Source: Ruminobacter sp964520475 (GTDB lineage: Bacteria; Pseudomonadota; Gammaproteobacteria; Enterobacterales; Succinivibrionaceae). Taken from it: 64,000 bases of DNA. A model generated the notes under the pieces. That model did not search any database and had not been told where the DNA came from. It saw only the letters and a program-made list of their open reading frames with translations. This document shows positions 19,191 to 27,262 of this stretch, piece after piece. The stretch spans positions 33,205 to 97,204 of the forward strand of contig CAZFNS010000007.1 of assembly GCA_964520475.1 (NCBI GenBank), written 5' to 3'. The translations under genes and the position numbers were made by a program. How positions within the stretch are numbered: the first letter of the stretch is position 1; the number at the start of each line of letters is the position of its first letter.

Positions 19191-19793
19191 ATGTTGAAGT
19201 CCGTCCCGAATATACTGACCGTCCTGAGAGTCCTGCTGATCCCGGTATACATCGTCTTTTTCCTGATCCCGAACAACTGGAGCAACCTCGCCGCGGCGCT
19301 GGTCTTCGTGATAGCCTGCGTCACCGACCTCCTCGACGGCTACCTGGCGCGCAAGCTGCAGGTGTGCTCGCGCTTCGGGGCCTTTCTCGATCCCGTCGCC
19401 GACAAGATCATGGTCTGCGTGGCCCTGGTGATGCTCGTCGACTGGTTCTCGGCGCACCGGGCCGAGTTCCTCCCCGGGTTCTCGGTGATCCTCACCCTGT
19501 GCTCGGTGATCATCATTTCGCGCGAGATCGTCATCAGCGCCCTGCGGGAATGGATGGCCGAGATCGGCAAGCGCGGCCTGGTGGCCGTGAGCTGGATCGG
19601 CAAGTGGAAGACCGCGCTGCAGATGATCGCCATCACCGGGCTCATCTGGCGCGACCAGGACTGGATCGCCCGCGGCAACTGGATGGCCAACATGTGCCTG
19701 GGCTTCATGCTGATCGCCACGGGCCTCACCATCTGGTCCATGGTAAGCTATCTGACGGTGGGCTTCCGGCACATCGACGACGAGGCCGCCTGA
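19191..19793 (+). CDS. pgsA: CDP-diacylglycerol-glycerol-3-phosphate 3-phosphatidyltransferase PgsA
   Basis: Inner-membrane enzyme, 200 residues, that makes phosphatidylglycerol phosphate. The CDP-alcohol phosphotransferase motif is complete: DLLDGYLARK, then FGAFLDPVAD (DX2DGX2AR-X-GX3DX3D). SREIVISALREWMAEIGKR and VAVSWIGKWKTALQM match the E. coli protein closely. The ATG at 19191 aligns with the E. coli start; a GTG 33 bases upstream is in frame but would only add a non-conserved stretch. Monocistronic with a clear terminator. In E. coli pgsA lies directly before the glyW-cysT-leuZ tRNAs; here those are 26 kb away. Confidence 0.95.
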   Translation: MLKSVPNILTVLRVLLIPVYIVFFLIPNNWSNLAAALVFVIACVTDLLDGYLARKLQVCSRFGAFLDPVADKIMVCVALVMLVDWFSAHRAEFLPGFSVILTLCSVIIISREIVISALREWMAEIGKRGLVAVSWIGKWKTALQMIAITGLIWRDQDWIARGNWMANMCLGFMLIATGLTIWSMVSYLTVGFRHIDDEAA

Positions 19794-19831
19794 CGGCCCG
19801 TCCCCCGCGCCGGCCCGCCCGGCGCTCCGGC

Positions 19832-19859
19832 CCTCCGCTCCGCGGAGGCTGTTTTTTTT
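19832..19859 (+). terminator. Intrinsic terminator of pgsA
   Basis: CCTCCGC / GCGGAGG stem with a 3-base loop, then CTG and eight T residues. Confidence 0.8.
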
Positions 19860-19900
19860 ACGCGGCGGGCGGCGCGGGATCCGCCCGCGGGTGAGGGAAC

Positions 19901-20743
19901 ATGCGTTACTACGACGTTTCGGCGCGCGCGGCGCGCGACGCGCCGCCCGCGGGGGCGAACTACGGGATCTGCCATTTCGACGCGACCGGCGACAACCCCG
20001 CGCCCGGCCTGACCATCGCGCGGCGGGAGCCCGCCCCGTCTCCCTTCGCCGCGCCGCGCGCGCGCTTCCGGGAGCGGGAGCGCCCCGGGACGCCGCCCCT
20101 CCGCTGCGATTACTTCGGCGCCGCCCCCGAAGAGAAGCGCGTCCTTTTTCAGGCGGCGCTCAATCACCTCGCCGCCAAGGACTTCGCCAAAAGACGCGGG
20201 ATCCTGACCGGCCTCCTGGGCTTCCGGGACAGCGGGATCTCCGTGGGGGGCGACGCGCTCTTCATCTACGATCACTTCTTCGCCCCGCGCAAATTCGAGA
20301 TCTACCTGAACGAGCGGACCGGCGCGGTCGCCGAGCTCGACTGCTACGACTACGCGGAGCGCTCCGAGTGCAAATTCCCCGTGACTTACGACGGTTTCCG
20401 GCACGTTTACGAGAACGTCGTCCAGGATCTCTTCGAGGTGTGGCTCCCCGACGGGATCGCGCTCTCCCCGGAGGCGCGCGCCCGCGCGGATGCGCTGACC
20501 GAGGAGGAACTGCGGGCGGCGTGGCCTTATCTCGGCGGGGGCGCGGCGGTTCCGGCCGGGCCGGCGCCGGCGCCGCGCGCGCCGGCCGCGGCCCGGGGCC
20601 CGGGGCGAAGGCCCGCGGGCGGCCCGTCCGGGCACGCGCCCGGGAACGGGCGGGATCTGGGGCCCGCCGTGGATCTCATCTTCCGGGTGACGCTCGCCGC
20701 GGTGATCGTCCTCCTCGCCGTCGCGGCGTTCACGCTGTTTTAA
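19901..20743 (+). CDS. Unknown tail-anchored protein, cotranscribed with clcA
   Basis: 280 residues, no family recognised. Residues 1 to about 205 are soluble, with mixed charge and several Tyr/Phe-rich strands (DALFIYDHFFAPRKFEIYLNE). Then comes a linker of about 55 residues rich in Pro, Ala and Gly, and a single C-terminal membrane helix (VTLAAVIVLLAVAAFTLF) that ends the chain, so the soluble part should face the cytoplasm. The ATG at 19901 has GAGGGAAC upstream. Only 15 bp separate it from clcA, which suggests a shared transcript and a possible link with chloride/proton transport. I see no promoter between the pgsA terminator and this gene. Confidence 0.7.
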   Translation: MRYYDVSARAARDAPPAGANYGICHFDATGDNPAPGLTIARREPAPSPFAAPRARFRERERPGTPPLRCDYFGAAPEEKRVLFQAALNHLAAKDFAKRRGILTGLLGFRDSGISVGGDALFIYDHFFAPRKFEIYLNERTGAVAELDCYDYAERSECKFPVTYDGFRHVYENVVQDLFEVWLPDGIALSPEARARADALTEEELRAAWPYLGGGAAVPAGPAPAPRAPAAARGPGRRPAGGPSGHAPGNGRDLGPAVDLIFRVTLAAVIVLLAVAAFTLF

Positions 20744-20758
20744 CCGGGAGGACGTCGC

Positions 20759-22168
20759 ATGGCCGTGCCGGGACAGGCGTTCATCGCCGAAAAGCTCGCC
20801 TCCCTGTACCGCGGGAGGGGCGGGGGCCGGAGCCTGCCGCTCTTCGCCGCCGCGATCCTCACCGGGACGCTCACCGGCGCCGTCTGCTCCCTCTTCGAAC
20901 TGATCCCCGATTACCTTAACGAACTGCGCGTGAGCCTTTTGGGCGGGACGGGCGGGGCCGGCGTCACGGCGGCCGCCCTGGCCGCGGCCTTCCTCGTCAG
21001 CTTCGCGCTCGCCGCCGCCGCGCTTTACCTCACCCGGAAGTTCGCGCCCGAGGCGGGCGGCTCGGGGATCCCCGAGATCGAGGGGGCGATGGTCGACCTG
21101 CGCCCCGTGCGCTACAAAAGGGTGCTGCCCGTCAAGTTCTTCGGCGGGATCCTGTCCCTGAGCTCCGGCATGATCCTCGGCCGGGAGGGGCCGTCGATCC
21201 AGATCGGCGGCAACCTCGGGGCCGCCGTCATGGACCTCCTGCGGATCCGGCGCGAGGATTTTTACGTGCTCCTCGCCGCCGGCGCCTCGTCGGGCCTCGC
21301 GAGCGCCTTCAACGCCCCGCTCGCCGGGATCCTGTTCGTGCTCGAGGAGATGCGCCCGCAGTTCCGCTACCGGTTCTACGCGATCCAGGCGGTGGCGGTC
21401 GCGGTGATCTGCGCCGTCATGACCCGGACCTTCGTGACGGGCGGCGACGATCCCGTGTTCGACCTGCCGGTCTTCGACCGGGTCTCGGTTTACGATCTGT
21501 GGACCTTCCTGATCTTCGGGGCCGCGGCCGGGGTCGCGGGGGTGGTCTTCAACAAAGCCGTGGCGCTCGCCCAGGACGCCTGGGCGCGGGTCTCGGGCGG
21601 CCGCCCCCGGCGCGCGGCGCTCCTCGCCGGCGCGGCCGGCGGGGTTTTCGGGGCGCTCTCGCTCGCGGAGCCGCAGCTCACCGGATCCGGCGTCGCCTTC
21701 ATCCCCGGCTGGGTGCTCACCTCGGCCCCGCTCGGGACCCTCTGCCTCGTCTGCGCGGCGCGCTTCCTCGGGCTGCTCGTGTGCTTCGGCTCCGGGATCC
21801 CCGGGGGCCTGTTCGCCCCCTCCCTGGCCCTCGGCGCCCTGCTCGGGGCCGCGAGCGGCATGGGCCTCCTCGGGGCGGGGCTCCTCGATTACGACCCGGG
21901 GATCCTCGCCGTCGTCGGCATGTGCGCGTTTTTCGCGGCGTCCGTGCGCGCGCCCGTGACCGGGATCGTCCTCATCTGCGAGATGACCAACAATTTCCAG
22001 TTCCTGCTTCCGATGATGATCGCGACGGCCGCGGCCGCCCAGGTCGCCTCGGCGCTCCGCGGGCGCCCGATCTACACCCAGATCCTCGAGCGCACCCTGA
22101 AGATGAGCGGCGACGCGGCGATCCTCACCGAGTACGACGACTTCAAGAAGAACAACAACGTCGAATAA
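20759..22168 (+). CDS. clcA: ClC-family H+/Cl- exchange transporter
   Basis: 469 residues, inner membrane. The three chloride-pathway motifs are intact: GSGIPE (Ser at 102), GREGPSIQ (gating Glu at 143) and GIPGGLFAPSLALG. FVLEEMRPQFRYR matches the E. coli segment with the intracellular proton Glu (E203), so it should be an antiporter rather than a channel. In E. coli ClcA supports extreme acid resistance. The ATG at 20759 follows GGGAGGA. A short hydrophilic C-terminal tail with no CBS domain. It shares a transcript with the tail-anchored protein. Confidence 0.93.
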   Translation: MAVPGQAFIAEKLASLYRGRGGGRSLPLFAAAILTGTLTGAVCSLFELIPDYLNELRVSLLGGTGGAGVTAAALAAAFLVSFALAAAALYLTRKFAPEAGGSGIPEIEGAMVDLRPVRYKRVLPVKFFGGILSLSSGMILGREGPSIQIGGNLGAAVMDLLRIRREDFYVLLAAGASSGLASAFNAPLAGILFVLEEMRPQFRYRFYAIQAVAVAVICAVMTRTFVTGGDDPVFDLPVFDRVSVYDLWTFLIFGAAAGVAGVVFNKAVALAQDAWARVSGGRPRRAALLAGAAGGVFGALSLAEPQLTGSGVAFIPGWVLTSAPLGTLCLVCAARFLGLLVCFGSGIPGGLFAPSLALGALLGAASGMGLLGAGLLDYDPGILAVVGMCAFFAASVRAPVTGIVLICEMTNNFQFLLPMMIATAAAAQVASALRGRPIYTQILERTLKMSGDAAILTEYDDFKKNNNVE

Positions 22169-22262
22169 ACGCGCGGGACGGGCCGCGCCCCGTCCGCGCC
22201 GCCGCCCCGGCCGGGCTCTTTTTCCTTCTTTGCGCTCCTTTCCCTCCCTCTTCCCCGCACCC

Positions 22263-22295
22263 GAAAAAAAATCCCGCGCGGGCGGGATTTTTTTT
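22263..22295. terminator. Bidirectional terminator between clcA and hisI
   Basis: ATCCCGC / GCGGGAT stem flanked by eight A on the left and about eight T on the right, so it works for clcA and for the his operon. Confidence 0.85.
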
Positions 22296-22315
22296 GCCGG
22301 GGGCTGCGGTGGGGC

Positions 22316-22879
22316 TCACTCCGGGGGCCGGCGCGCCGCGACGGGCGACACGTACTTTTCGAGGAAGACGGCGTCCGCGTCGCTCAGGGCGACGCCGTTC
22401 GCGGCGAGGAGATCGAGCGCCGCCTTCAGGAGAAGGGCCGCGCTCGCGGGCGCGGGATCCGCCCGGAACGCGGCGAGGGCCGCCTCCGGATCCGCGGGCT
22501 CCCCGGCGGGATCGTAGAGGGCGAGCCCGGCCGCCGCGGGGGCGGGGTGGCCGTCGAAGCAGCTCTCGGTGCCGCGGTGGCAGGTGGGGCCGGCGGGATC
22601 GGCCGCCGCGAGCAGGCAGTCGCGGTCGCAGTCGGCGGTGAGGGCGGCGAGGTACAGGTAGTGGCGCGATTCCTCGCCCTTGGTCCACAGCCGGCCCTTG
22701 GTGCGGCTCCAGAAGGTGATCTTCCCGGTCGCGAGGGTCGCGGCCAGGGCCTCCCGGTTCATGAACCCCTGCATGAGCACCGTGCCGGAGCGGCGGTTCT
22801 GCACGACGACGGGGACGAGCCCGCCGACCTTGTCCCAGTCGAGCGTGTCGGGATCGAAAGCGATTTTGCGGTCAGTCAC
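22316..22879 (-). CDS. hisI: Phosphoribosyl-AMP cyclohydrolase HisI with a degenerate HisE domain
   Basis: 187 residues; the usual bifunctional HisIE has about 203. Residues 1 to about 118 are an intact HisI: QNRRSGTVLMQGFMN, the metal motif DCDRDCLL and the active-site segment PTCHRGTESCF. It opens the adenine ring of phosphoribosyl-AMP (step 3 of histidine synthesis). The last 70 residues stand where HisE should be, but the pyrophosphohydrolase helix with its KVGEEGVE-type Glu residues is missing; only a helix resembling the HisE C terminus (LLLKAALDLLAANGVAL) remains. Step 2 must then be done elsewhere, or this domain is only structural. The start is GTG at 22879, overlapping hisF by 8 bases. 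Last gene of the operon. Confidence 0.9.
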   Translation of the reverse strand: MTDRKIAFDPDTLDWDKVGGLVPVVVQNRRSGTVLMQGFMNREALAATLATGKITFWSRTKGRLWTKGEESRHYLYLAALTADCDRDCLLAAADPAGPTCHRGTESCFDGHPAPAAAGLALYDPAGEPADPEAALAAFRADPAPASAALLLKAALDLLAANGVALSDADAVFLEKYVSPVAARRPPE

Positions 22880-23645
22880 GGACGGGCACTCCTTCTTTTC
22901 TGAGGTAATCCTTGAGATCGGGGATGGCGATGAGCCCCTTGTGGAACACCGAGGCGGCGAGGCACCCGTCGCAGCCCGCCTCGAGGAAGCCGTCCCGGAA
23001 ATGGGAGGGCCGGCCCGCCCCGCCCGAGGCGATGAGCGGGACCTTCGTCAGGCTGCGGACGAGCTTGAGCTGGACGAGGTCGTAGCCGTCGCGCATGCCG
23101 TCCCGGTTCATCATGTTGAGGACGATCTCGCCGCAGCCGCGCCGCTGGACCTCCTCGACCCACTCGGGGGTCGTCCAGCGCGTCACCAGGGTGCGGGACT
23201 CGTCGCCCGTGTACTGCTTGACCAGGTAGCGGTCCGTCGCCGCGTCGTAATACGAGTCGATGCCGCAGACCACGCACTGCACCCCGAAGCGGTCGGCGAG
23301 CCGCGTGATGAGATCCGGGTCGGACAGGGCGGGGGAGTTCACGGAGATCTTGTCGGCCCCGTACTCGAGGATCTTCGCGGCGTCCTCCGGGGTCCTGATG
23401 CCCCCCGCGACGCAGAAGGGGATGTTGATGACCTCGGCGACCCGGCGCACCCAGCTTTTGTCGACCGTGCGCGCGTCGCTCGAGGCGGTGATGTCGTAGA
23501 ACACGAGCTCGTCGGCGCCCTCGTCGGCGTAGCGCTTCGCCAGCTCGACGATGCCGCCCATGACCTCGTGGTTGCGGAACTGCACGCCCTTGACGACCAC
23601 GCCGTTCTTGACGTCGAGGCAGGGGATTATTCGTTTGGCCAGCAT
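22872..23645 (-). CDS. hisF: Imidazole glycerol phosphate synthase, cyclase subunit HisF
   Basis: 257 residues, a (beta/alpha)8 barrel that with HisH turns PRFAR plus ammonia into imidazole glycerol phosphate and AICAR. The first catalytic Asp is in IIPCLDVKNG (residue 11), the second in CGIDSYYD near 130. CVAGGIRTPEDA and LIASGGAGRPSHF are the phosphate sites. It carries the proteobacterial QYTGDESRT insert. Overlaps hisA by 19 bases and hisI by 8, so translation is coupled. Confidence 0.97.
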   Translation of the reverse strand: MLAKRIIPCLDVKNGVVVKGVQFRNHEVMGGIVELAKRYADEGADELVFYDITASSDARTVDKSWVRRVAEVINIPFCVAGGIRTPEDAAKILEYGADKISVNSPALSDPDLITRLADRFGVQCVVCGIDSYYDAATDRYLVKQYTGDESRTLVTRWTTPEWVEEVQRRGCGEIVLNMMNRDGMRDGYDLVQLKLVRSLTKVPLIASGGAGRPSHFRDGFLEAGCDGCLAASVFHKGLIAIPDLKDYLRKEGVPVRD

Positions 23646-24364
23646 CTTACGGCCTCCTTCACGGTGAATCTGCCCTCGAGCAGGGAGCGGCCGACCACGA
23701 TCCCGGCGGCGCCGCTCGCGCGGACCGCCGCGACGTCGGCGAGGCTCCCGACGCCGCCCGAGGCCAGGAAGGCGATCCCCGGGAAGCGCCGGCTCAGGTC
23801 GGCGTAAAGTTCCGCGTTCGGGCCGAGCAGGGTGCCGTCGCGCGAGATGTCGGTGCAGAGCACGTACCTGAGGCCCTCCGCCGCGTAATCCTCGATCAGC
23901 TCCTCGGCGGTGAGGGCGCTGCTCTCCCGCCACCCCTTCACGGCCACGAGCCGGCGCCCGTCCGCCGCGATGTTCACGTCGAGGGCGAAGGCGAGGCGGT
24001 CCGGCCCGAAGCGGCGCAGCCACGCTTTGGCCGCGGGGCGGTTCCCGACGCAGGCGGATCCGACGACCACGCGGTCGGCGCCCGCGCCGAGCAGATCCTC
24101 TATATCCTTTTCCGTGCGCACGCCGCCGCCCACCTCCACCGGCGCGGGCGCGTCCCGGAGCAGATCCGCGATGACGGCGAGCTGCCGCGCGGCGGGATCC
24201 TTCGCGCCGTCGAGGTCGACCAGGTGCAGGTAGCGGGCGCCCTCGGCCGCGTAGAGCGCGAAGCGCTCCCGGGGGGAGACGCCGTAATCGGTGCGGCGGC
24301 CGTAGTCTCCCTGGCGGAGGCGGACCACTTTGCCGCCTATGAGGTCAATCGCGGGTATGATCAT
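23627..24364 (-). CDS. hisA: ProFAR isomerase HisA
   Basis: 245 residues, a barrel enzyme that isomerises ProFAR to PRFAR. The first catalytic Asp is in IIPAIDLIGGKVVRL; VEVGGGVRTEKDIEDLL and FLASGGVGSLADV are the two phosphate sites; the second catalytic Asp is in CTDISRDGTLLGPN. The ATG at 24364 follows an AGGAGG-like run. It overlaps the hisF start. Confidence 0.97.
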   Translation of the reverse strand: MIIPAIDLIGGKVVRLRQGDYGRRTDYGVSPRERFALYAAEGARYLHLVDLDGAKDPAARQLAVIADLLRDAPAPVEVGGGVRTEKDIEDLLGAGADRVVVGSACVGNRPAAKAWLRRFGPDRLAFALDVNIAADGRRLVAVKGWRESSALTAEELIEDYAAEGLRYVLCTDISRDGTLLGPNAELYADLSRRFPGIAFLASGGVGSLADVAAVRASGAAGIVVGRSLLEGRFTVKEAVRCWPNE

Positions 24365-24376
24365 GTTCCGGGCCTC

Positions 24377-24991
24377 CTAAAGTTCGAGGAAGTTCTTGAG
24401 CAGCAGGTGCCCCGCCGGGCCGGATTTCTCCGGGTGGAACTGCGTGCCGAAGAAATTGCCCGCGGCGACGACGGCGGTGAAGGGGCGGCCGTAGGTCGTC
24501 GTCGCGACGGTGCGCTCCGTCACGCCGAGCGCGTACGAGTGCACGAAGTAGAAATACGCGCCGTCCGGGATCCCGCGGAGCAGGGGGTGGGTCCCGTCGT
24601 GACTTATCTGGTTCCAGCCCATGTGCGGCAGGATCAGCCCGGGCTCCCGCAGCAGGGTCACCCGGCCGGGGACGAGCCCGAGGCACGGGACGGTTTCGCC
24701 GCCCGCGCTCATGCTTTCCTCGGAGCGTTCCGCGAGCATCTGCATGCCGAGGCAGATGCCGAGGAGGGGCTGTTTCGCCGCGCGGATCGGCCCGTCCAGG
24801 CCTTTGGCCCGGATGGCCGCCATGGCGGCCGCCGCCGATCCCACGCCCGGCAGGACGAGTCTGTCCGCGCGGGCGAGGTCCGCGGGATCGGCGCTGACGA
24901 GGCAGTCCGCGCCGAGCCGGCGCAGCGCGAAGAGCACCGACGCGATGTTGGCCACGCCGGTGTCGATGACGGTAATCTTGCGGGCGGTCAT
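24377..24991 (-). CDS. hisH: Imidazole glycerol phosphate synthase, glutaminase subunit HisH
   Basis: 204 residues, a class I amidotransferase that feeds ammonia to HisF. The triad is visible: nucleophile Cys in LLGICLGMQML, His and Glu in TQFHPEKSG. The oxyanion segment LPGVGSA is present. The start overlaps the hisB stop by one base (ATGA); 12 bases separate it from hisA. Confidence 0.97.
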   Translation of the reverse strand: MTARKITVIDTGVANIASVLFALRRLGADCLVSADPADLARADRLVLPGVGSAAAAMAAIRAKGLDGPIRAAKQPLLGICLGMQMLAERSEESMSAGGETVPCLGLVPGRVTLLREPGLILPHMGWNQISHDGTHPLLRGIPDGAYFYFVHSYALGVTERTVATTTYGRPFTAVVAAGNFFGTQFHPEKSGPAGHLLLKNFLEL

Positions 24992-26106
24992 CAGAGCGCC
25001 CCCTTGCTGGACGGCAGCTCGTCGCCTTCCCTCTTGAGGGCCGGGCGCAGGGCCCGGCCGAAGGCCTTGAACAGGGCCTCGACCTGGTGGTGGGCGTTCC
25101 CGGACGTGACCCTGAGGTGCAGGGTGAGGCCCATCGCGCAGGCGAGGCTCCGGAAAAAGTGCGGCACCATTTCGGTGGCGAGCCCGCCCACCTGCCCGCG
25201 GGTGAACTCCGCGTCGCAGGAGAAGGCGCAGTACGGGCGCCCGGAGATGTCCAGGCAGGCCTCGACGGGGCGGTTCATGAGCGAGTCCGCGGGCAGCCCC
25301 TCGAGTTTGGCCTCGACCTCGTCCATGGCGAGCGCGAAGCCGAAGCGGCCGATGCCCCGCTTGTCGCCGAGGGCCCGTCTGAGGGCCTCGCCGAGGGCGA
25401 TGCCGACGTCCTCGACGGTGTGGTGCTCGTCGACCTCGAGGTCGCCTTTGGCTTTCAGTTTCAGGGTGATGCCGGCGTGCGTGGCGATCTGCTGGAGCAT
25501 GTGGTCGAAAAAGCCCACGCCGGTCGAGATCGCGCTCTCGCCGGGGTCGTCGAGATCGACGAACAGGTCGATGTCGGTCTCTTTGGTGACCCGTGTCACC
25601 CGGGCGGTGCGGGGCACGCGGGCGAGCTCCCGGGCAATCCTGTCCCACGGGTTGTCCGCGCGGGAGTAGAGCACGCCCTTAAGGCCCATGTTGGCGGCGA
25701 GCTCGAGATCCGTGGGGCGGTCGCCCACGACGAAGCTCCGCCCGGAGTCGATCGCCCCGGGGATCAGGTACCGGGCGAGGAGGCCCGTCTTCGGCTTGCG
25801 GCAGGGGCAGCCGTCCCCCGGGAGGTGCGGGCAGATCAGCACCTCCTCGAAGACGACGCCTTCCGAGGCCAGCGTGCCGAGCATGAGCCGGTGGGGGCCG
25901 ACGAAGCTCTCGTAAGGGAAGGAGTCCGTGCCGAGCCCGTCCTGGTTGGTGACCATGACCAGTTTGTAGCCGGCCGCGCCGAGCGCCTTGAGAGCCGAGA
26001 TGACCCCGGGCTCGAATCTGAGTTTCGCGAACGAATCGACCTGTTTGTCCGGCTCCGGCTCTTCGATGACGGTGCCGTCGCGGTCGATGAAAAGATATTT
26101 GTCCAT
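24991..26106 (-). CDS. hisB: Bifunctional histidinol-phosphatase / imidazoleglycerol-phosphate dehydratase HisB
   Basis: 371 residues. Residues 1 to about 165 are a HAD phosphatase: DRDGTVIEEP with the Asp nucleophile, MVTNQDG, and a zinc site in CPHLPGDGCPCRKPKTG. The rest is the dehydratase with its metal-binding repeats: FFDHMLQQIATH, DEHHTVEDVG and the C-terminal GNAHHQVEALFKAFG. The two-domain HisB is typical of enteric-type gammaproteobacteria and catalyses steps 7 and 9. ATG at 26106. The 79 bp to hisC contain a GC hairpin (CGGGCGGG / CCCGCCCG) without a T run. Confidence 0.97.
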   Translation of the reverse strand: MDKYLFIDRDGTVIEEPEPDKQVDSFAKLRFEPGVISALKALGAAGYKLVMVTNQDGLGTDSFPYESFVGPHRLMLGTLASEGVVFEEVLICPHLPGDGCPCRKPKTGLLARYLIPGAIDSGRSFVVGDRPTDLELAANMGLKGVLYSRADNPWDRIARELARVPRTARVTRVTKETDIDLFVDLDDPGESAISTGVGFFDHMLQQIATHAGITLKLKAKGDLEVDEHHTVEDVGIALGEALRRALGDKRGIGRFGFALAMDEVEAKLEGLPADSLMNRPVEACLDISGRPYCAFSCDAEFTRGQVGGLATEMVPHFFRSLACAMGLTLHLRVTSGNAHHQVEALFKAFGRALRPALKREGDELPSSKGAL

Positions 26107-26185
26107 GAGCCTCCCCCGCGGACGGATCCGGGCGGGGCAGGGCCCGCCCGCAGCTTAAAAAACGAAACGCGCCCCGCGCCCGGCG

Positions 26186-27262
26186 TCAGCCGCCGGCCCC
26201 GCGCAGCGCCTCCAGGACCGCGTTCATTTCCTCCTCGCTTCCCACGGTGATCCGCACGCAGTCCTTAAGGCGCGGCTTCGCGTCGAAATCGCGCAGGATT
26301 ATGCCCCGGCGGGCGAGCTCCGCGAAGATCTTCTCCCCGTCCGCGAAGCGCGCGAGCACGTAGTTGGCGTCGCCCGGGAAGATCTCCCTGACGCAGGCGA
26401 GCCCGGCGAGTTCCCGCGCGAAGCGGTCCCGGCGCGCGACGATCTCCGCGACCCGCTCCCGCATGATGGCGATCCCGCGGGCGCTCAGGGCCTGGACCGC
26501 GATCTGGGCGACCGGGTCCGGGATCGGGTAGGGGTCGATCACCTTGAGCATGAGCCCGACGATCTCGGGATCGGCCAGGGTGAAGCCGCAGCGGATCCCG
26601 GCGAGGGCGAAGGCCTTCGAGAGGGTGCGGGTCACGACCAGGTTTTTGCGCGCGGCGAGGTGCCCCAGGACGGATTTTTCCGGGCAGAACTCGATATAGG
26701 CCTCGTCGACGACCACCAGGCAGCGGTTCGCGGCGAGATCCAGGATCCGCAGGATCGTTTCCGCGCCGGCCGCGGCGCCCGTGGGGTTGTTCGGCGAGCA
26801 CACGAACACGATCTTGATCCGCCCGGCGTTTTCGTCGAGCGCCCGGCCGATCGCCTCCGGATCCGGCCGGAAATCGTCCGTGAGGGGAACCTCGGCGACC
26901 CGGACGCCCGCCGTGTCGGCGCACACCGAGTACATGCCGTAGGTCGGGGGGCTGATGAGGACCGCGTCCCGGCCCGGCTCGCAGAAGGCGCGCACCAGAA
27001 GGCCCAGCGACTCGTCGCTCCCCCGGGAGACCAGGATGTTCTCCGCGGGAACGCCGCAGTAGTCCGAGTACGCCTCCAGGACCTCGGGGGGCTGGCATTC
27101 CGGGTAGCGGTTCAGGGTGAGCGATTTCATCAGGAACAGGCTGCTCTTCGGGGCCTCGTTCGCGTTCAGGAACACGCGGCCCGCGCCGCCGATGCGGCGG
27201 GCGGACTGGTAGGGGACCAGGTTCCTCGTTCTTTCCGTCGCCAGCTCGCTTATGAAACTCAT
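26186..27262 (-). CDS. hisC: Histidinol-phosphate aminotransferase HisC
   Basis: 358 residues, a PLP-dependent fold type I aminotransferase that makes histidinol phosphate. FLNANEAPKSS at the N terminus, SRGSDESLGLLVRAFC, SPPTYGMY, CSPNNPTGA, VVDEAYIEF, and the Schiff-base Lys in TRTLSKAFALAGIRCGF are all in place, and the C-terminal CVRITVGSEEEM holds the substrate Arg. The ATG at 27262 overlaps the hisD stop by four bases. Confidence 0.97.
   Translation of the reverse strand: MSFISELATERTRNLVPYQSARRIGGAGRVFLNANEAPKSSLFLMKSLTLNRYPECQPPEVLEAYSDYCGVPAENILVSRGSDESLGLLVRAFCEPGRDAVLISPPTYGMYSVCADTAGVRVAEVPLTDDFRPDPEAIGRALDENAGRIKIVFVCSPNNPTGAAAGAETILRILDLAANRCLVVVDEAYIEFCPEKSVLGHLAARKNLVVTRTLSKAFALAGIRCGFTLADPEIVGLMLKVIDPYPIPDPVAQIAVQALSARGIAIMRERVAEIVARRDRFARELAGLACVREIFPGDANYVLARFADGEKIFAELARRGIILRDFDAKPRLKDCVRITVGSEEEMNAVLEALRGAGG

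Noticed and set aside
26107..26185. GC hairpin between hisC and hisB as an internal terminator
   Set aside because: No T run follows on the minus strand, and the genes are otherwise one tight operon.
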